NCBI RefSeq assembly: GCF_036898465.1
Contig: NZ_JARUMJ010000001.1
Span: forward strand, 9,052,001-9,116,000
Origin: Streptomyces sp. B21-105
Lineage (GTDB): Bacteria; Actinomycetota; Actinomycetes; Streptomycetales; Streptomycetaceae
Direction: 5' to 3'
DNA: 64,000 nt
Under the pieces are notes generated by a model. It did no database searches, was not told where the DNA came from, and saw only the letters and a program-made list of their open reading frames with translations. The translations under genes and the position numbers were made by a program. Below are positions 35,290-44,182 of this stretch, in pieces; position 1 is the first letter of the stretch; every line of letters starts with the position of its first letter.

Positions 35290-35955
35290 TCAGGCCCGCG
35301 CCACCGTGCCCGCGATCAGCGTGGCGACGGTGTTTTCCAGGGTGGCGCGCAGGTCCAGGCGGAGCTCCGTCACGGTGGGGTCGGCTTCGTAGGCGGCGAG
35401 CACGCTGGCGGAGGGCCGGCAGTAGGGCGAAAGGGTGCCGGCCAGGATCACCGTCATCAAGGCCACCGTCCAGGCGCCATCGCCGACTTCGGGCACGTAC
35501 TGGCGGATGAGGTCGGCCGTGGTCGTGATGCCGGCGATGGCTGACCTCTTGTGCCGCAGCACGACGTCGACGGACACGTTGTGCTCCAGCACATTGGCCT
35601 GGGCGTTGACGAGATCGAGCAGCACCCTCTGGCGTGCGAGGGACGCGCCGAGTATCGCGGCCACCTGGTCGCCGCGTTCACGCGCCGACAGGTGTGGGTC
35701 GACACCCTTGGCCAGTTCGTCCGGCACCTGCGCCAGCCATCTCTCCATGGCGCGCACGAGCAGTTCGAACAGCACCGCCTCACGGGACTCGAAGTACCGC
35801 AGCACGTTCGACTTGGCCAGCCCGACCCGCCGGCTCAGCTCGTTGAGGCTCAGGTCGGCCACCGGCATCTCGTCGAGCATCGCCGCCGCCGTGTCCAGGA
35901 TCGTCTGGCGCCGGATCTCGCGCTGCTCCTTGCTGCGTGCTCGCTGGAAGGTCAT
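35290..35955 (-). CDS. TetR-family repressor
   Basis: 221 aa from the ATG at 35955; the longer open frame crosses the operator region. N-terminal HTH: RRQTILDTAAAMLDEMPVAD, LSLNELSRRVGLAKSNVLRY and FESREAVLFELL. The C-terminal ligand domain ends DLRATLENTVATLIAGT, of a TetR_C subfamily often divergent from SDR genes. It is divergent from the SDR at 36052, and two matching palindromes lie in the 96-bp gap. Confidence 0.92.
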   Translation of the reverse strand: MTFQRARSKEQREIRRQTILDTAAAMLDEMPVADLSLNELSRRVGLAKSNVLRYFESREAVLFELLVRAMERWLAQVPDELAKGVDPHLSARERGDQVAAILGASLARQRVLLDLVNAQANVLEHNVSVDVVLRHKRSAIAGITTTADLIRQYVPEVGDGAWTVALMTVILAGTLSPYCRPSASVLAAYEADPTVTELRLDLRATLENTVATLIAGTVARA

Positions 35956-35983
35956 GCACCCCAGTTTACATACCAGCGGTCTC

Positions 35984-36037
35984 TTGACACCAGACCGTCG
36001 GTCTCTTACTGTCGGGACCACAAGAGACCTCCGGTCT
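35984..36037 (+). promoter_or_regulatory. SDR promoter with two TetR operators
   Basis: -35 TTGACA (35984-35989), 17-bp spacer, -10 TACTGT (36007-36012). Palindrome AGACC-GTC-GGTCT (35992-36004) fills the spacer. A second copy, AGACC-TCC-GGTCT (36025-36037), lies 33 bp downstream centre to centre, three helical turns on the same face. Repressor binding would block both RNA polymerase entry and initial elongation. Confidence 0.82.
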
Positions 36038-36051
36038 ATAGGGAGACTGAC

Positions 36052-36945
36052 ATGAAGTGGACCGAGCGTGACATCCCCGAGCAGAAGGGGCGGGTGGCGG
36101 TCGTGACCGGCGCCAACACCGGCCTGGGCTTTGAGACCGCCCGTGCTCTGGCGGAACACGGGGCGACGGTGGTGCTGGCCGTGCGGGACGTCGAGAAGGG
36201 CAGGCAGGCGGCCGCCCGCATATCCGGCGACGTCACCGTGCAGGAGCTGGACCTGACGTCACTGGAGTCGGTCCGCGCCGCCGCGGCCGACCTGCACGGC
36301 ACACACAGGGGGATCGACCTGCTGATCAACAACGCCGGTGTGATGCAGCCGCCGAAGCAGACCACCCGCGACGGGTTCGAGCTGCAGTTCGGCACCAACC
36401 ACCTCGGGCACTTCGCGTTCACCGGGCTGGTGCTGGACCTGCTGCTGCCCGTGCAGGGCTCGCGGGTGGTGACGGTCAGCAGCCTCGCCCACCGCATGCG
36501 GGCCGCCATCCGCTTCGACGACCTGCAGTCGGAGCGGGACTACAGCCGCGTCGCGGCCTACGGGCAGTCGAAGCTGGCGAACCTGATGTTCACCTACGAA
36601 CTGCAACGCCGTCTCGGCTCGCTCAGCACCACGATCTCGGTGGCCGCACACCCGGGTCTGGCCAATACCGACCTGGTGCGCAACCTCCCCGCCGCGATGC
36701 GGGTGATCGCCCCCGTGATCGGGCCCTTGATGAGCCAGAAGCCGGAGATGGGCGCCCTGCCGACCCTGCGCGCGGCCACCGACCCCGCCGTCCGCGGCGG
36801 CCAGTACTACGGCCCCGACCGGATGGGCGAGTCCCGAGGACACCCGAAGGTCGTCGAGTCCAGTCCGGAGTCCCACGACCGGACCGTCCAGCAACGCCTG
36901 TGGACGGTCTCCGAGGACCTCACCGGTGTGAAGTTCCCGGTCTGA
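36052..36945 (+). CDS. SDR oxidoreductase (retinol dehydrogenase-like)
   Basis: 297 aa. VVTGANTGLGFETARALAEH is the TGxxxGxG cofactor loop, NNAGVMQPP follows, and catalytic Ser/Tyr/Lys lie in TVSSLAHRM and AYGQSKLANL. The protein length and C-terminus (LWTVSEDLTGVKFPV) match the actinomycete 'oxidoreductase/retinol dehydrogenase-like' SDRs. It is controlled by the divergent TetR. Its stop codon touches the end of an IS remnant at 36945. Confidence 0.9.
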   Translation: MKWTERDIPEQKGRVAVVTGANTGLGFETARALAEHGATVVLAVRDVEKGRQAAARISGDVTVQELDLTSLESVRAAAADLHGTHRGIDLLINNAGVMQPPKQTTRDGFELQFGTNHLGHFAFTGLVLDLLLPVQGSRVVTVSSLAHRMRAAIRFDDLQSERDYSRVAAYGQSKLANLMFTYELQRRLGSLSTTISVAAHPGLANTDLVRNLPAAMRVIAPVIGPLMSQKPEMGALPTLRAATDPAVRGGQYYGPDRMGESRGHPKVVESSPESHDRTVQQRLWTVSEDLTGVKFPV

Positions 36946-37040
36946 GCGCTGTCCCGTAAATGCGGTAGCCGCCGTCCGCGATGACCGTTGTCCTGCCGAC
37001 GGCGTCCTTCGTGCCGGACAGTTCCCACCCTCAGCCCACC
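36945..37040 (-). mobile_element. Internally deleted remnant of the IS5-type element found intact at 57981
   Basis: Starting at 36945, AGCGCTGTCCCGTAAATG is the right terminal repeat of the element at 57981-58848 in reverse. The sequence jumps directly to the element's internal ACGGTCATCGCGGACGGCGG region and on to GTGGGAACTGTCCGGC, with a few mismatches, then fades into VVGWAEGG-like codons near 37060. About 270 bp between these parts and the whole left half are missing. Confidence 0.8.
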
Positions 37041-37082
37041 CGACCACGATCGCCACGTCGAGTCGTGCCTGCTCGGCCTCTG

Positions 37083-37126
37083 CGACGTCGATGAACGGGC
37101 CGACGTCCGGGAGACCGGTTCTGCGG
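37083..37126 (+). repeat. 44-bp direct repeat, copy A
   Basis: Begins CGACGTCGATGAACGGGCCG. It matches copy B at 37619-37662 with about six mismatches. The two copies flank the DoxX-like gene. Confidence 0.8.
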
Positions 37127-37204
37127 TAGGGGTTCACTGTCGGGGCTCAAGCGATCAAGACATATCTTGCAGTTGAACATTCAACCAATCGTGGAGAAGT
37201 CCTG

Positions 37205-37579
37205 ATGAACATACTTTTGTGGATCCTTGCGGGCGTGCTCGCGGCGATATTTCTGGCCGTCGGTCTGATGACGGTGCTCCGGCCGAAGGAGAAGCTGGCT
37301 GCAGCCGGCTTGGGCTGGGTCGAGGGCGTCAATCCCGTCGCCGTCAAGGCGCTCGGGGCTTTGGAGGTGCTGGCCGCAGTCGGTCTGACCCTGCCCGCAC
37401 TCGTGGACATCGCTCCCATTCTGGTGCCGCTGGCCGCGACCGGCCTGATCGCGCTCATGATCGGTGCCGCGATCACCCATGCCCGCCAGAAGGAAACCCC
37501 GATGATCATGCTCAATCTGGTGCTGCTGGCGATGGCCGCAGTCGTGGCGTGGGGACGATTCGGCCCGCATTCCTTCTGA
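37205..37579 (+). CDS. DoxX-like small membrane protein
   Basis: 124 aa with four hydrophobic helices: LLWILAGVLAAIFLAVGLMT, GALEVLAAVGLTLPALV, ILVPLAATGLIALMIGAAI and MLNLVLLAMAAVVAWG. The pattern GxxEVLAAVGLxLP with a following HAR matches DoxX/DUF4267-like proteins of unknown redox or stress function. It sits between two copies of a 44-bp repeat, with no obvious operon partner. Confidence 0.82.
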   Translation: MNILLWILAGVLAAIFLAVGLMTVLRPKEKLAAAGLGWVEGVNPVAVKALGALEVLAAVGLTLPALVDIAPILVPLAATGLIALMIGAAITHARQKETPMIMLNLVLLAMAAVVAWGRFGPHSF

Positions 37580-37618
37580 ACGCGTCTGCCTGTCGAATCC
37601 AGCTATGCCATCCCGGTT

Positions 37619-37662
37619 CGATGTCGATGAGCGGGTCGACGTCTGGGAGACCGGTTGGGCGG
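37619..37662 (+). repeat. 44-bp direct repeat, copy B
   Basis: Begins CGATGTCGATGAGCGGGTCG. Six or so differences from copy A at 37083; see that entry. Confidence 0.8.
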
Positions 37663-37778
37663 CGCGGCGACGAAATACCGGAAAACCGCCTACTGCGGGC
37701 GTTACTACGGCTCTACCCCACAGGGTCGGCGACCCCAGTCACCGGCCACCGATCCTCACCGGCAAGGACGTGACCCCA

Positions 37779-38261
37779 ATGCCCGAGCTTCGACTCCGGA
37801 TCAACGGAGAAGACCACATCGCGGACGTCGCGCCGCAGGTCAGCCTGCTCGACGTGCTCCGCGAACACCTGTGGCTGACCGGCACCAAGAAAGGCTGCGA
37901 CCAAGGGGCCTGCGGCGCCTGCACACTGCTGGTCGACGGGAGACGCATCGTGTCCTGCCTGGCCCTGGCGGTGCAGTACGAAGGTCGGGAGATCACCACG
38001 ATCGAGGGCATCGCCCACCCGCTGCAGGAGGCCTTCGTCCGCAAAGACGGCCTGCAATGCGGGTACTGCACGCCGGGCCAGATCTGCTCGGCGATCGGGA
38101 TGCTGAGCGAGTACGCCGCGGGCGCACCGAGCGCAGCCACCGAGGGACTGACCCCCGAAACACTGACACCCGCGGAGATCCGCGAACGGATGAGCGGCAA
38201 CATCTGCCGCTGCGGGGCCTACAACGGCATCGCCGAGGCGATCCAGGAAGTCGCGTCATGA
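37779..38261 (+). CDS. Molybdenum hydroxylase 2Fe-2S subunit (XdhA/PaoA type)
   Basis: 160 aa from the ATG at 37779; a GTG three codons earlier is also possible. Plant-type ferredoxin cluster GCDQGACGACTLLVDG with a fourth Cys in RIVSCLALA, and the second cluster CGYCTPGQICS ... GNICRCGAYNGI. It passes electrons from the Mo centre to FAD. No Tat leader, unlike E. coli PaoA. ATGA overlap with the FAD subunit. Confidence 0.93.
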   Translation: MPELRLRINGEDHIADVAPQVSLLDVLREHLWLTGTKKGCDQGACGACTLLVDGRRIVSCLALAVQYEGREITTIEGIAHPLQEAFVRKDGLQCGYCTPGQICSAIGMLSEYAAGAPSAATEGLTPETLTPAEIRERMSGNICRCGAYNGIAEAIQEVAS

Positions 38262-39256
38262 AGACCTTCAGCTACCTCAGTCCCCCCGACGTCGACGCCG
38301 CCCTGCGGCAGATCACCGCCGAGCCCGGCGCCAAGTTCCTCGGCGGCGGCACCAACCTCGTCGACCTCATGCGCGAAGGCATAGAGGCGCCCGCCACGCT
38401 CATCGACATCACCCGGCTGCCGCTCAACGGCATCGAGGAACTCCCCGACGGCGGGCTCCGCATCGGGGCGCTGGTCCGCAACAGCACCCTGGCGGCCCAC
38501 CCGGACGTGCGCGCCCGCTACCCGTTGCTGTCCCAGGCCATCCTGCTGGGCGCCACCGGGCAGATCCGTAACATGGCCACGGTCGGCGGCAACCTGCTGC
38601 AACGCACCCGCTGCCTCTACTTCTACGACGAGGCCTCGGCGTGCAACAAGCGGGAGCCTGGTGCCGGCTGCTCGGCCCGCGAGGGCTTCAACCGGGGCAA
38701 CGCGGTGCTCGGCACCAGTGACGACTGCGTCGCCACCCACCCCTCGGACATGGCCGTCGCGCTGGCCGCCATCGACGCCGTCGTGGAGGTCCGCAGCAGC
38801 CGCGGCAGCCGCCGCATCGCGCTGACCGACTTCCACCGGCTCCCGGGCACCACCCCGCATCGGGAGTCCGAACTCGAAGCCGACGAACTCATCACCGCGA
38901 TCGAGCTGCCGCCGCTGCCGGTCGCCGCCCGGTCGCACTACCGCAAGGTCCGTGACCGGGCGTCGTACGCCTTCGCCCTCGTCTCGGTCGCCGCCGCCCT
39001 CGACATCGGCACCGACGGCCGCATCACCGACGTCCGGCTGGCACTCGGCGGCGTCGCGACCAAGCCATGGCGGGCACGCGCCGCGGAGCAGTCGCTGCTC
39101 GGCGCCCAAGCCACCGAGCAGAGCTTCGCCACCGCCGCCGCCGCCGAGCTCGCCGCCGCCATTCCCCTGTCCGGCAACGCCTTCAAGATCGACCTGGCCC
39201 GCCGGACGGTCGTGGCCGTGCTTCGCAAACTCACCACCGAACGGAGCGGATCGTGA
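38258..39256 (+). CDS. Molybdenum hydroxylase FAD-binding subunit (XdhB/PaoB type)
   Basis: 332 aa. FAD loops FLGGGTNLVDLMREG and ATVGGNLLQRTRC are characteristic of CO-dehydrogenase/xanthine dehydrogenase medium subunits. The insertion CLYFYDEASACNKREPGAGC has Cys residues like those that bind an extra 4Fe-4S cluster in E. coli PaoB (YagS). THPSDMAVALAA follows. Coupled to its neighbours by ATGA and GTGA overlaps. Confidence 0.92.
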   Translation: MKTFSYLSPPDVDAALRQITAEPGAKFLGGGTNLVDLMREGIEAPATLIDITRLPLNGIEELPDGGLRIGALVRNSTLAAHPDVRARYPLLSQAILLGATGQIRNMATVGGNLLQRTRCLYFYDEASACNKREPGAGCSAREGFNRGNAVLGTSDDCVATHPSDMAVALAAIDAVVEVRSSRGSRRIALTDFHRLPGTTPHRESELEADELITAIELPPLPVAARSHYRKVRDRASYAFALVSVAAALDIGTDGRITDVRLALGGVATKPWRARAAEQSLLGAQATEQSFATAAAAELAAAIPLSGNAFKIDLARRTVVAVLRKLTTERSGS

Positions 39257-41502
39257 CCACACACGCCAATCCCCAGGGCGAACCCGGCGCGAACACGGAT
39301 GCGTCCGTGCCGGTCGGCGGCGCGGTCGGCCGCCCGGTCGACCGCCGCGACGGCCACGCGAAAGTGACCGGGACGGCACTGTTCTCCGCCGAGCACCGCT
39401 ACCCGAACCTCACCTACGCCACCATGGTGCACGCCACCATCGCCCGCGGCACGATCACCGGCATCGACACCGCCGCGGCAGCCGCAGTGCCCGGCGTCCT
39501 GGCGGTCCTCACCCATCTCAACGCGCCGCGGATCCGCCCGGTACGCAAAGCCAACATCATCCGGGACCTGGGACCGAGCATCTCGGGAACCGCGGTCGAC
39601 TACCTCAACACCGATCAGGTCTTCTGGGACGGCCAACCCATCGCCGTCGTGATCGCGGAAAACTCGGCCGCGGCGAACGAGGCCGCCCCGCTCGTCACGA
39701 TGACCTACCGCGAGGTGCCCGCGCGGGTGGACTTCGCCGTCGAGCAGAAGAACGCCACCGTGGCCAAGGGCGACCTCACCTTCGCCGGCGTGGCGAAAAA
39801 AGGTGACGCCGACGCGGCGCTGGCCACCGCGGAAGTCTCCGTCGACCTGCACTACACCACGCCCGGCCTGCAACACAACGCGATCGAACCGCACGCGACG
39901 ACCGCCAGCTGGGACGGCGGCCACCTCACCGTGCACGACACCACCCAGTCCACCGATCAGACCCACAAGTACCTCGCCTGGCGGTTCGGCGTGCCGGCAT
40001 CCCACGTCAGGGTGCGGGCCGAGTTCGTCGGCGGCGCCTTCGGCGGAAAGTTCGCCGTCTGGCCCGGCACGGTCATCGCCGCGATGGCGGCCAAGGCCGT
40101 CGGGCGACCCGTGCGCCTGGCGCTGAGCCGCAAGGCCGTCAGTTGGTCCGCCGGCGGGCGCACCGCCTCGAGCAACCGGATCGCGCTCGGCGCGACCCGC
40201 GACGGCCAACTCACCGCACTGATCCAGGACAGCATCACCCGCACCGGCTCCGTCGGCGGCCTGCTCGAAGCGACCAGTTCACCGGCCCGGCACCTCTACG
40301 GCGCCGACAATGTGCTCACCCGGCAGAACCTCGCCGAAATGGATCTGCTGCCCAACACCTCGCTGCGTGCCCCCGGCGAGGCGATCGGCAGCTTCGTACT
40401 GGAATCGGCCATGGACGAACTCGCCTACGAACTGGCGATGGACCCGATCGCCTTGCGGATGCGCAACGAACCCAAGACCGATCCGACCGGCGGCAAGAAG
40501 TTCTCCCAGCGGATGCTGCGCGAAGCCTTCCAGACCGGCGCCGAACGCTTCGGCTGGGCGAACCGCGATCCCCGACCGCGCTCCATGCGCGACGGCGAAT
40601 GGCTCGTCGGCATGGGCACGGCCGCGGCCTATCACCCGGCCGTGCGGCTGACCGCCGACGTCAAGGTGCGGCTCAGCGACGACGGCACCGCGCTCGTGCA
40701 GTGCAGCTTCCACGAGATGGGCATGGGCGCCGCGACCGTCCAGGCACAGATCACCGCCGACGCGCTCGGTATCGGATACGAGAAGGTCCGGGTCGAGTAC
40801 GGCGACACCGCCCTGCCGCCCGGGCCGATGGCCGGCAACTCCAACCAGACCGCGACCGTCGCCACCAGCGTCCTCGCCGCCTGCGCCGAACTCACCCGGA
40901 AGGTCACCGCGCTGGCCCGGCGTACGGGCACCACCGGTCAAGAACCGGCGACCACCCTACGAGCGGCGCACATCCCCTTCCTCGAAGCCTCGGTCGGATC
41001 CACCACCCGGCTCGGCGCACTACGCAGCCAAGGCCGGTTCCTGACCACCTTCCTGAAAGACCAACGCTGGTCCAAAGCCGCCCGCGGCGCGCAGTTCTGC
41101 GAGGTACGGGTGAACGCCGACACCGGCGAACTACGGATCTCACGCTGGCTCGGCATGTTCGACGTCGGCCACGTCATCAACCCGAAGACCGCCGCCAGCC
41201 AACTGCGCGGGTCCATCGTCATGGGCATCGGCATGGCGTTGTCGGAGCAGACCCTGATCGACCCCCGCAACGGCCGGACCATGAGCGCCGGCCTCGACTC
41301 CTACTACCTGCCGGTGCACGCCGACATCCCGCCGATCGACGTCGCCTGGCTCAACGAACCGGACAAGACAATGCCCCTGGGCATCATCGGTCTCGGCGAG
41401 GTCGGCGTGACCGGCGTGGCAGCCGCGATCGCCAACGCCGTTTTCCACGCCACCGGCCGACGCGTCCGAGACCTACCGATCTCCCTGGACAAGACGCTGT
41501 AA
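39253..41502 (+). CDS. Molybdenum hydroxylase large subunit (XdhC-dependent, PaoC/YagR type)
   Basis: 749 aa from the GTG at 39253, which overlaps the preceding stop. N-terminal RPVDRRDGHAKVTGTALFSA, then the Mo-pterin motifs FVGGAFGGKFAVWPG, LRAPGEAIGSFVLE and HEMGMGAATVQAQ. LGEVGVTGVAAAIANAVFHA carries the catalytic Glu near the end. It probably oxidises an aldehyde or N-heterocycle; the exact substrate cannot be read. Confidence 0.92.
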   Translation: MTTHANPQGEPGANTDASVPVGGAVGRPVDRRDGHAKVTGTALFSAEHRYPNLTYATMVHATIARGTITGIDTAAAAAVPGVLAVLTHLNAPRIRPVRKANIIRDLGPSISGTAVDYLNTDQVFWDGQPIAVVIAENSAAANEAAPLVTMTYREVPARVDFAVEQKNATVAKGDLTFAGVAKKGDADAALATAEVSVDLHYTTPGLQHNAIEPHATTASWDGGHLTVHDTTQSTDQTHKYLAWRFGVPASHVRVRAEFVGGAFGGKFAVWPGTVIAAMAAKAVGRPVRLALSRKAVSWSAGGRTASSNRIALGATRDGQLTALIQDSITRTGSVGGLLEATSSPARHLYGADNVLTRQNLAEMDLLPNTSLRAPGEAIGSFVLESAMDELAYELAMDPIALRMRNEPKTDPTGGKKFSQRMLREAFQTGAERFGWANRDPRPRSMRDGEWLVGMGTAAAYHPAVRLTADVKVRLSDDGTALVQCSFHEMGMGAATVQAQITADALGIGYEKVRVEYGDTALPPGPMAGNSNQTATVATSVLAACAELTRKVTALARRTGTTGQEPATTLRAAHIPFLEASVGSTTRLGALRSQGRFLTTFLKDQRWSKAARGAQFCEVRVNADTGELRISRWLGMFDVGHVINPKTAASQLRGSIVMGIGMALSEQTLIDPRNGRTMSAGLDSYYLPVHADIPPIDVAWLNEPDKTMPLGIIGLGEVGVTGVAAAIANAVFHATGRRVRDLPISLDKTL

Positions 41503-41790
41503 CCACTGCCCGGCCTCGGCGTCCGGCATCCATACTCGTGGCCGCCGCCAGGCTGGCCAACAGCGCCTTCCACGCTCATTTCGTTTCCGAGGATGACCTG
41601 GCAGGACGCCACCGTCGCCGACCAACTGCCCGGCTCGGTTGTTGTCGCGCAAAGGCATCGACCACGTCCGCCCGGTTGGGCGCGGCCAGCGAAGCTGACG
41701 AGCACGCCAAAGCGTGACCAGGTCTGGCCGGTTTAACCACCAGCGAGGAGACCTTCCTCGCGTCTCGCACCGGCCTGTTTTGGAGACCGA

Positions 41791-43020
41791 ATGATCGACA
41801 TCGCCGACCAGCTCACCGACTGGGTCGCCAGCGGCAGGGACTTCGCCGTAGCCACCGTGGTTGCTGTCACCGGCAGCGCGCCGCGACCGGTAGGTGCCGC
41901 CCTCGCCGTCGACGGCGACGGCGTGGTCATCGGTTCCGTCTCCGGCGGCTGCGTGGAGGGCGCGGTGTACGAACTGTGCCGACAGGTGCTCCAGGACGGC
42001 GTACCGGTCCTCGAACGCTTCGGCTACAGCGACTCGGACGCCTTCGCGGTGGGCCTGACCTGCGGCGGCATCATCGACATCCTGATCACCCCGGTGCGAG
42101 CCGGGACGGCGGACGGTGAGGTGATCGCGGCGGCACTGGCCGCCTTCTCGGCGGGCGAGACCGTGGCGTTGGCCCGCATCGTCGATGGACCCGGCGACCT
42201 GACCGCACGGCCCCTCCTCGTACGTCCTGACGGCTCTCACGAAGGCACCCTCGGCGGTCACCGCGCACTGGATGCCACCGCCGCCGCGATGGCCCGAACC
42301 ATGCACGACACCGGCACTGCCGTCATCGGCGAGGACGGCTCGCACTGCGGAAGACCGGTTACCCTGCTGATCGAATCCAGCGTTCCACCACCCCGGATGA
42401 TCATCTTCGGGGCGATCGACTTCTCGGGTGCCCTGACCCGGATCGGCAAGTTCCTCGGCTACCACGTGACGGTCTGCGACGCCCGCCCGATGTTCGCCAC
42501 CACTGCCCGCTTCCCGGAAGCGGACCAGGTCGCCGCCGACTGGCCACACCGCTACCTGGAGTCCACCGACATCGACAGCCGAACTGTGCTGTGCGTACTC
42601 ACCCACGACGCCAAGTTCGACATACCCCTGCTGCGTATCGCGCTACGGCTTCCGGTCGCCTACGTCGGCGCCATGGGCTCGCGCCGCACCCACCAGGACC
42701 GCACCCGACGCCTGCGTGCGGCCGGAGCCACCGAACTCGAACTGGCCCGCCTTCGTTCGCCGATCGGCCTCGACCTGGGCGCCCGAACGCCCGAGGAGAC
42801 CGCCCTGTCCATCGCCGCCGAAATCGTGGCCGAACGACGCGGCGGCAACGGAGCACCCCTGACCGGCACCAACCGCTCGATTCACCACGACAAGCCGGCC
42901 CGGACAGCCGACACGCTAGCCTCGGCGCACCAAACCCGGCCAGCGACCGCGAGGACGCCCAGTCAGGCGACCGTCGCCGCGGTCGCCGCACCGGCCAGGC
43001 CTGCTGTGACCCGTTACTGA
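41791..43020 (+). CDS. XdhC/CoxI-family molybdenum cofactor insertion protein
   Basis: 409 aa. N-terminal XdhC_CoxI domain (ATVVAVTGSAPRPVGAALAV, SGGCVEGAVYE, GLTCGGIIDILI) and C-terminal Rossmann-like XdhC_C domain (MIIFGAIDFSGALTRIGKF, VLCVLTHDAKFDIPLL, YVGAMGSRRTHQDR). It loads sulfurated Mo cofactor into the hydroxylase upstream, 288 bp away. The terminal ~50 residues are Ala/Thr-rich. The stop codon lies inside the left end of an IS630-type element; see findings. Confidence 0.92.
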   Translation: MIDIADQLTDWVASGRDFAVATVVAVTGSAPRPVGAALAVDGDGVVIGSVSGGCVEGAVYELCRQVLQDGVPVLERFGYSDSDAFAVGLTCGGIIDILITPVRAGTADGEVIAAALAAFSAGETVALARIVDGPGDLTARPLLVRPDGSHEGTLGGHRALDATAAAMARTMHDTGTAVIGEDGSHCGRPVTLLIESSVPPPRMIIFGAIDFSGALTRIGKFLGYHVTVCDARPMFATTARFPEADQVAADWPHRYLESTDIDSRTVLCVLTHDAKFDIPLLRIALRLPVAYVGAMGSRRTHQDRTRRLRAAGATELELARLRSPIGLDLGARTPEETALSIAAEIVAERRGGNGAPLTGTNRSIHHDKPARTADTLASAHQTRPATARTPSQATVAAVAAPARPAVTRY

Positions 43021-44182
43021 CTTCGGCTCAGGGTGAATCATCGCGAAGTCCCTCAGGGGCTTCGGGTGGTGGCTGTATTCCGTGGTGTGTGAGGTATGCG
43101 GATGGGGGCGGGCTGACCGCCGCGGGACGTCGGCGCCGGGAGAGGGGTACGGCTACAGGCGGCCAAGTTGTTCGAGCAGGAGATCAAGCCGTCGGAGGTG
43201 GCACGGCGCCTGCGGGTGAGCTTGAAGTCGGCCTATCGATGGCAGCAGTTGTGGCGGGACGGCGGCGTGCAGGCTCTGGCATCCCGTGGCCCGAGCGGAT
43301 CGCGGTGTCGCCTGTCCCCGCGTTGTCTGGAGAAGCTGGCCGGGTATCTGGAGCAGGGGCCGGCCGCGCATGGCTGGGTGGAGGACCAGGTGTGGACCGC
43401 GGCGAGGGTGGCCACACTGATCGGCAGGAAGTTCCACGTCTCCTACAGCGTCTCCGGGGCGACGAGGCTGATGCACCGGCTCGGCTTCAGCCCGCAGGTC
43501 CCCGCGCGGCGGGTCGCAGAACGCGACGAGCAGGCCGTCACCGCGTGGAAGGAGGCGACCTGGACCGAGGTAAAAGAGCCCGGGCGGCTTGCGGAGGCTA
43601 CGTCTGTTTCGAGGCCGAGGCAGGCTTCACCCGACGGCCGCCCAGAGGACGTACCTGGGGCCGGCGCGGCGTGACTCCGCAAGTGGCGGTCAGCGGGCGA
43701 CCCTCGGCGCGGCTGTCGGTGGCCGGGCTGATCGCGATGCGGCCCGGCTCCCGCACCCGGCTGTGCCACCGCCTGCGCGTCCACCGCGCGGGCAAAGGCA
43801 AGCGCCGCGCCATGGGCGAGCGCGACTTCATCGCGCTGATCGACGGCGTCCACCAACTCGTCAAAGCGCCGATCGTGTTGGTGTGGGACCGCTTGAACAC
43901 CCACGTGTCCCACGCTATGCGTGAGTTGATCGCCGAGCGTGCACGGCTGACGGTGTTCCTGCTGCCCGCCTACTCGCCCGACCTCAACCCCGTCGAGGGG
44001 GTATGGGCGCACGTCAAGCGCAGCCTGGCCAACCTCGCCGTGGTCGCCCTCGACCGGCTTGAGGCCCTCGTCCGCAACCGACTCAAGCGTCTTCAGTACC
44101 GGCCCGACATCCTCGATGGCTTCATAGCGGGCACCGGCCTGGCACTCGACGGACCAGCGTCACCCTGACGAGCCGAAGTCAG
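43017..44182 (+). mobile_element. IS630-family element, 1166 bp with TA target duplication
   Basis: Inverted ends: left CTGACTTCGGCTC-AGGGTGA, right (reverse complement) CTGACTTCGGCTCGTCAGGG. TA dinucleotides flank both sides (43015-43016 and 44183-44184), the IS630 signature target duplication. It carries one transposase gene, inactivated. Confidence 0.88.
43089..44168 (+). pseudogene. IS630-family transposase, frameshifted and with an active-site change
   Basis: The GTG start at 43089 gives VRYADGGGLTAAGRRRRE. The frame must shift near 43150 to read LFEQEIKPSEVARRLRVSLK (HTH) and again near 43590 to read GGYVCFEAEAGFTRRPPRGR. The catalytic domain then runs intact: IVLVWDRLNTHVS (second Asp) and AYSPDLNPVEGVWAHVKRSL (Glu). 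The first catalytic position reads FEAEAG where the family has FEDEAG, so the Asp is an Ala. Two frameshifts plus this substitution make it inactive unless supplied in trans. Confidence 0.85.

Noticed and set aside
36052..36945. SDR truncated by the IS remnant
   Set aside because: The C-terminus LWTVSEDLTGVKFPV is a natural family ending; only the stop codon touches the IS.
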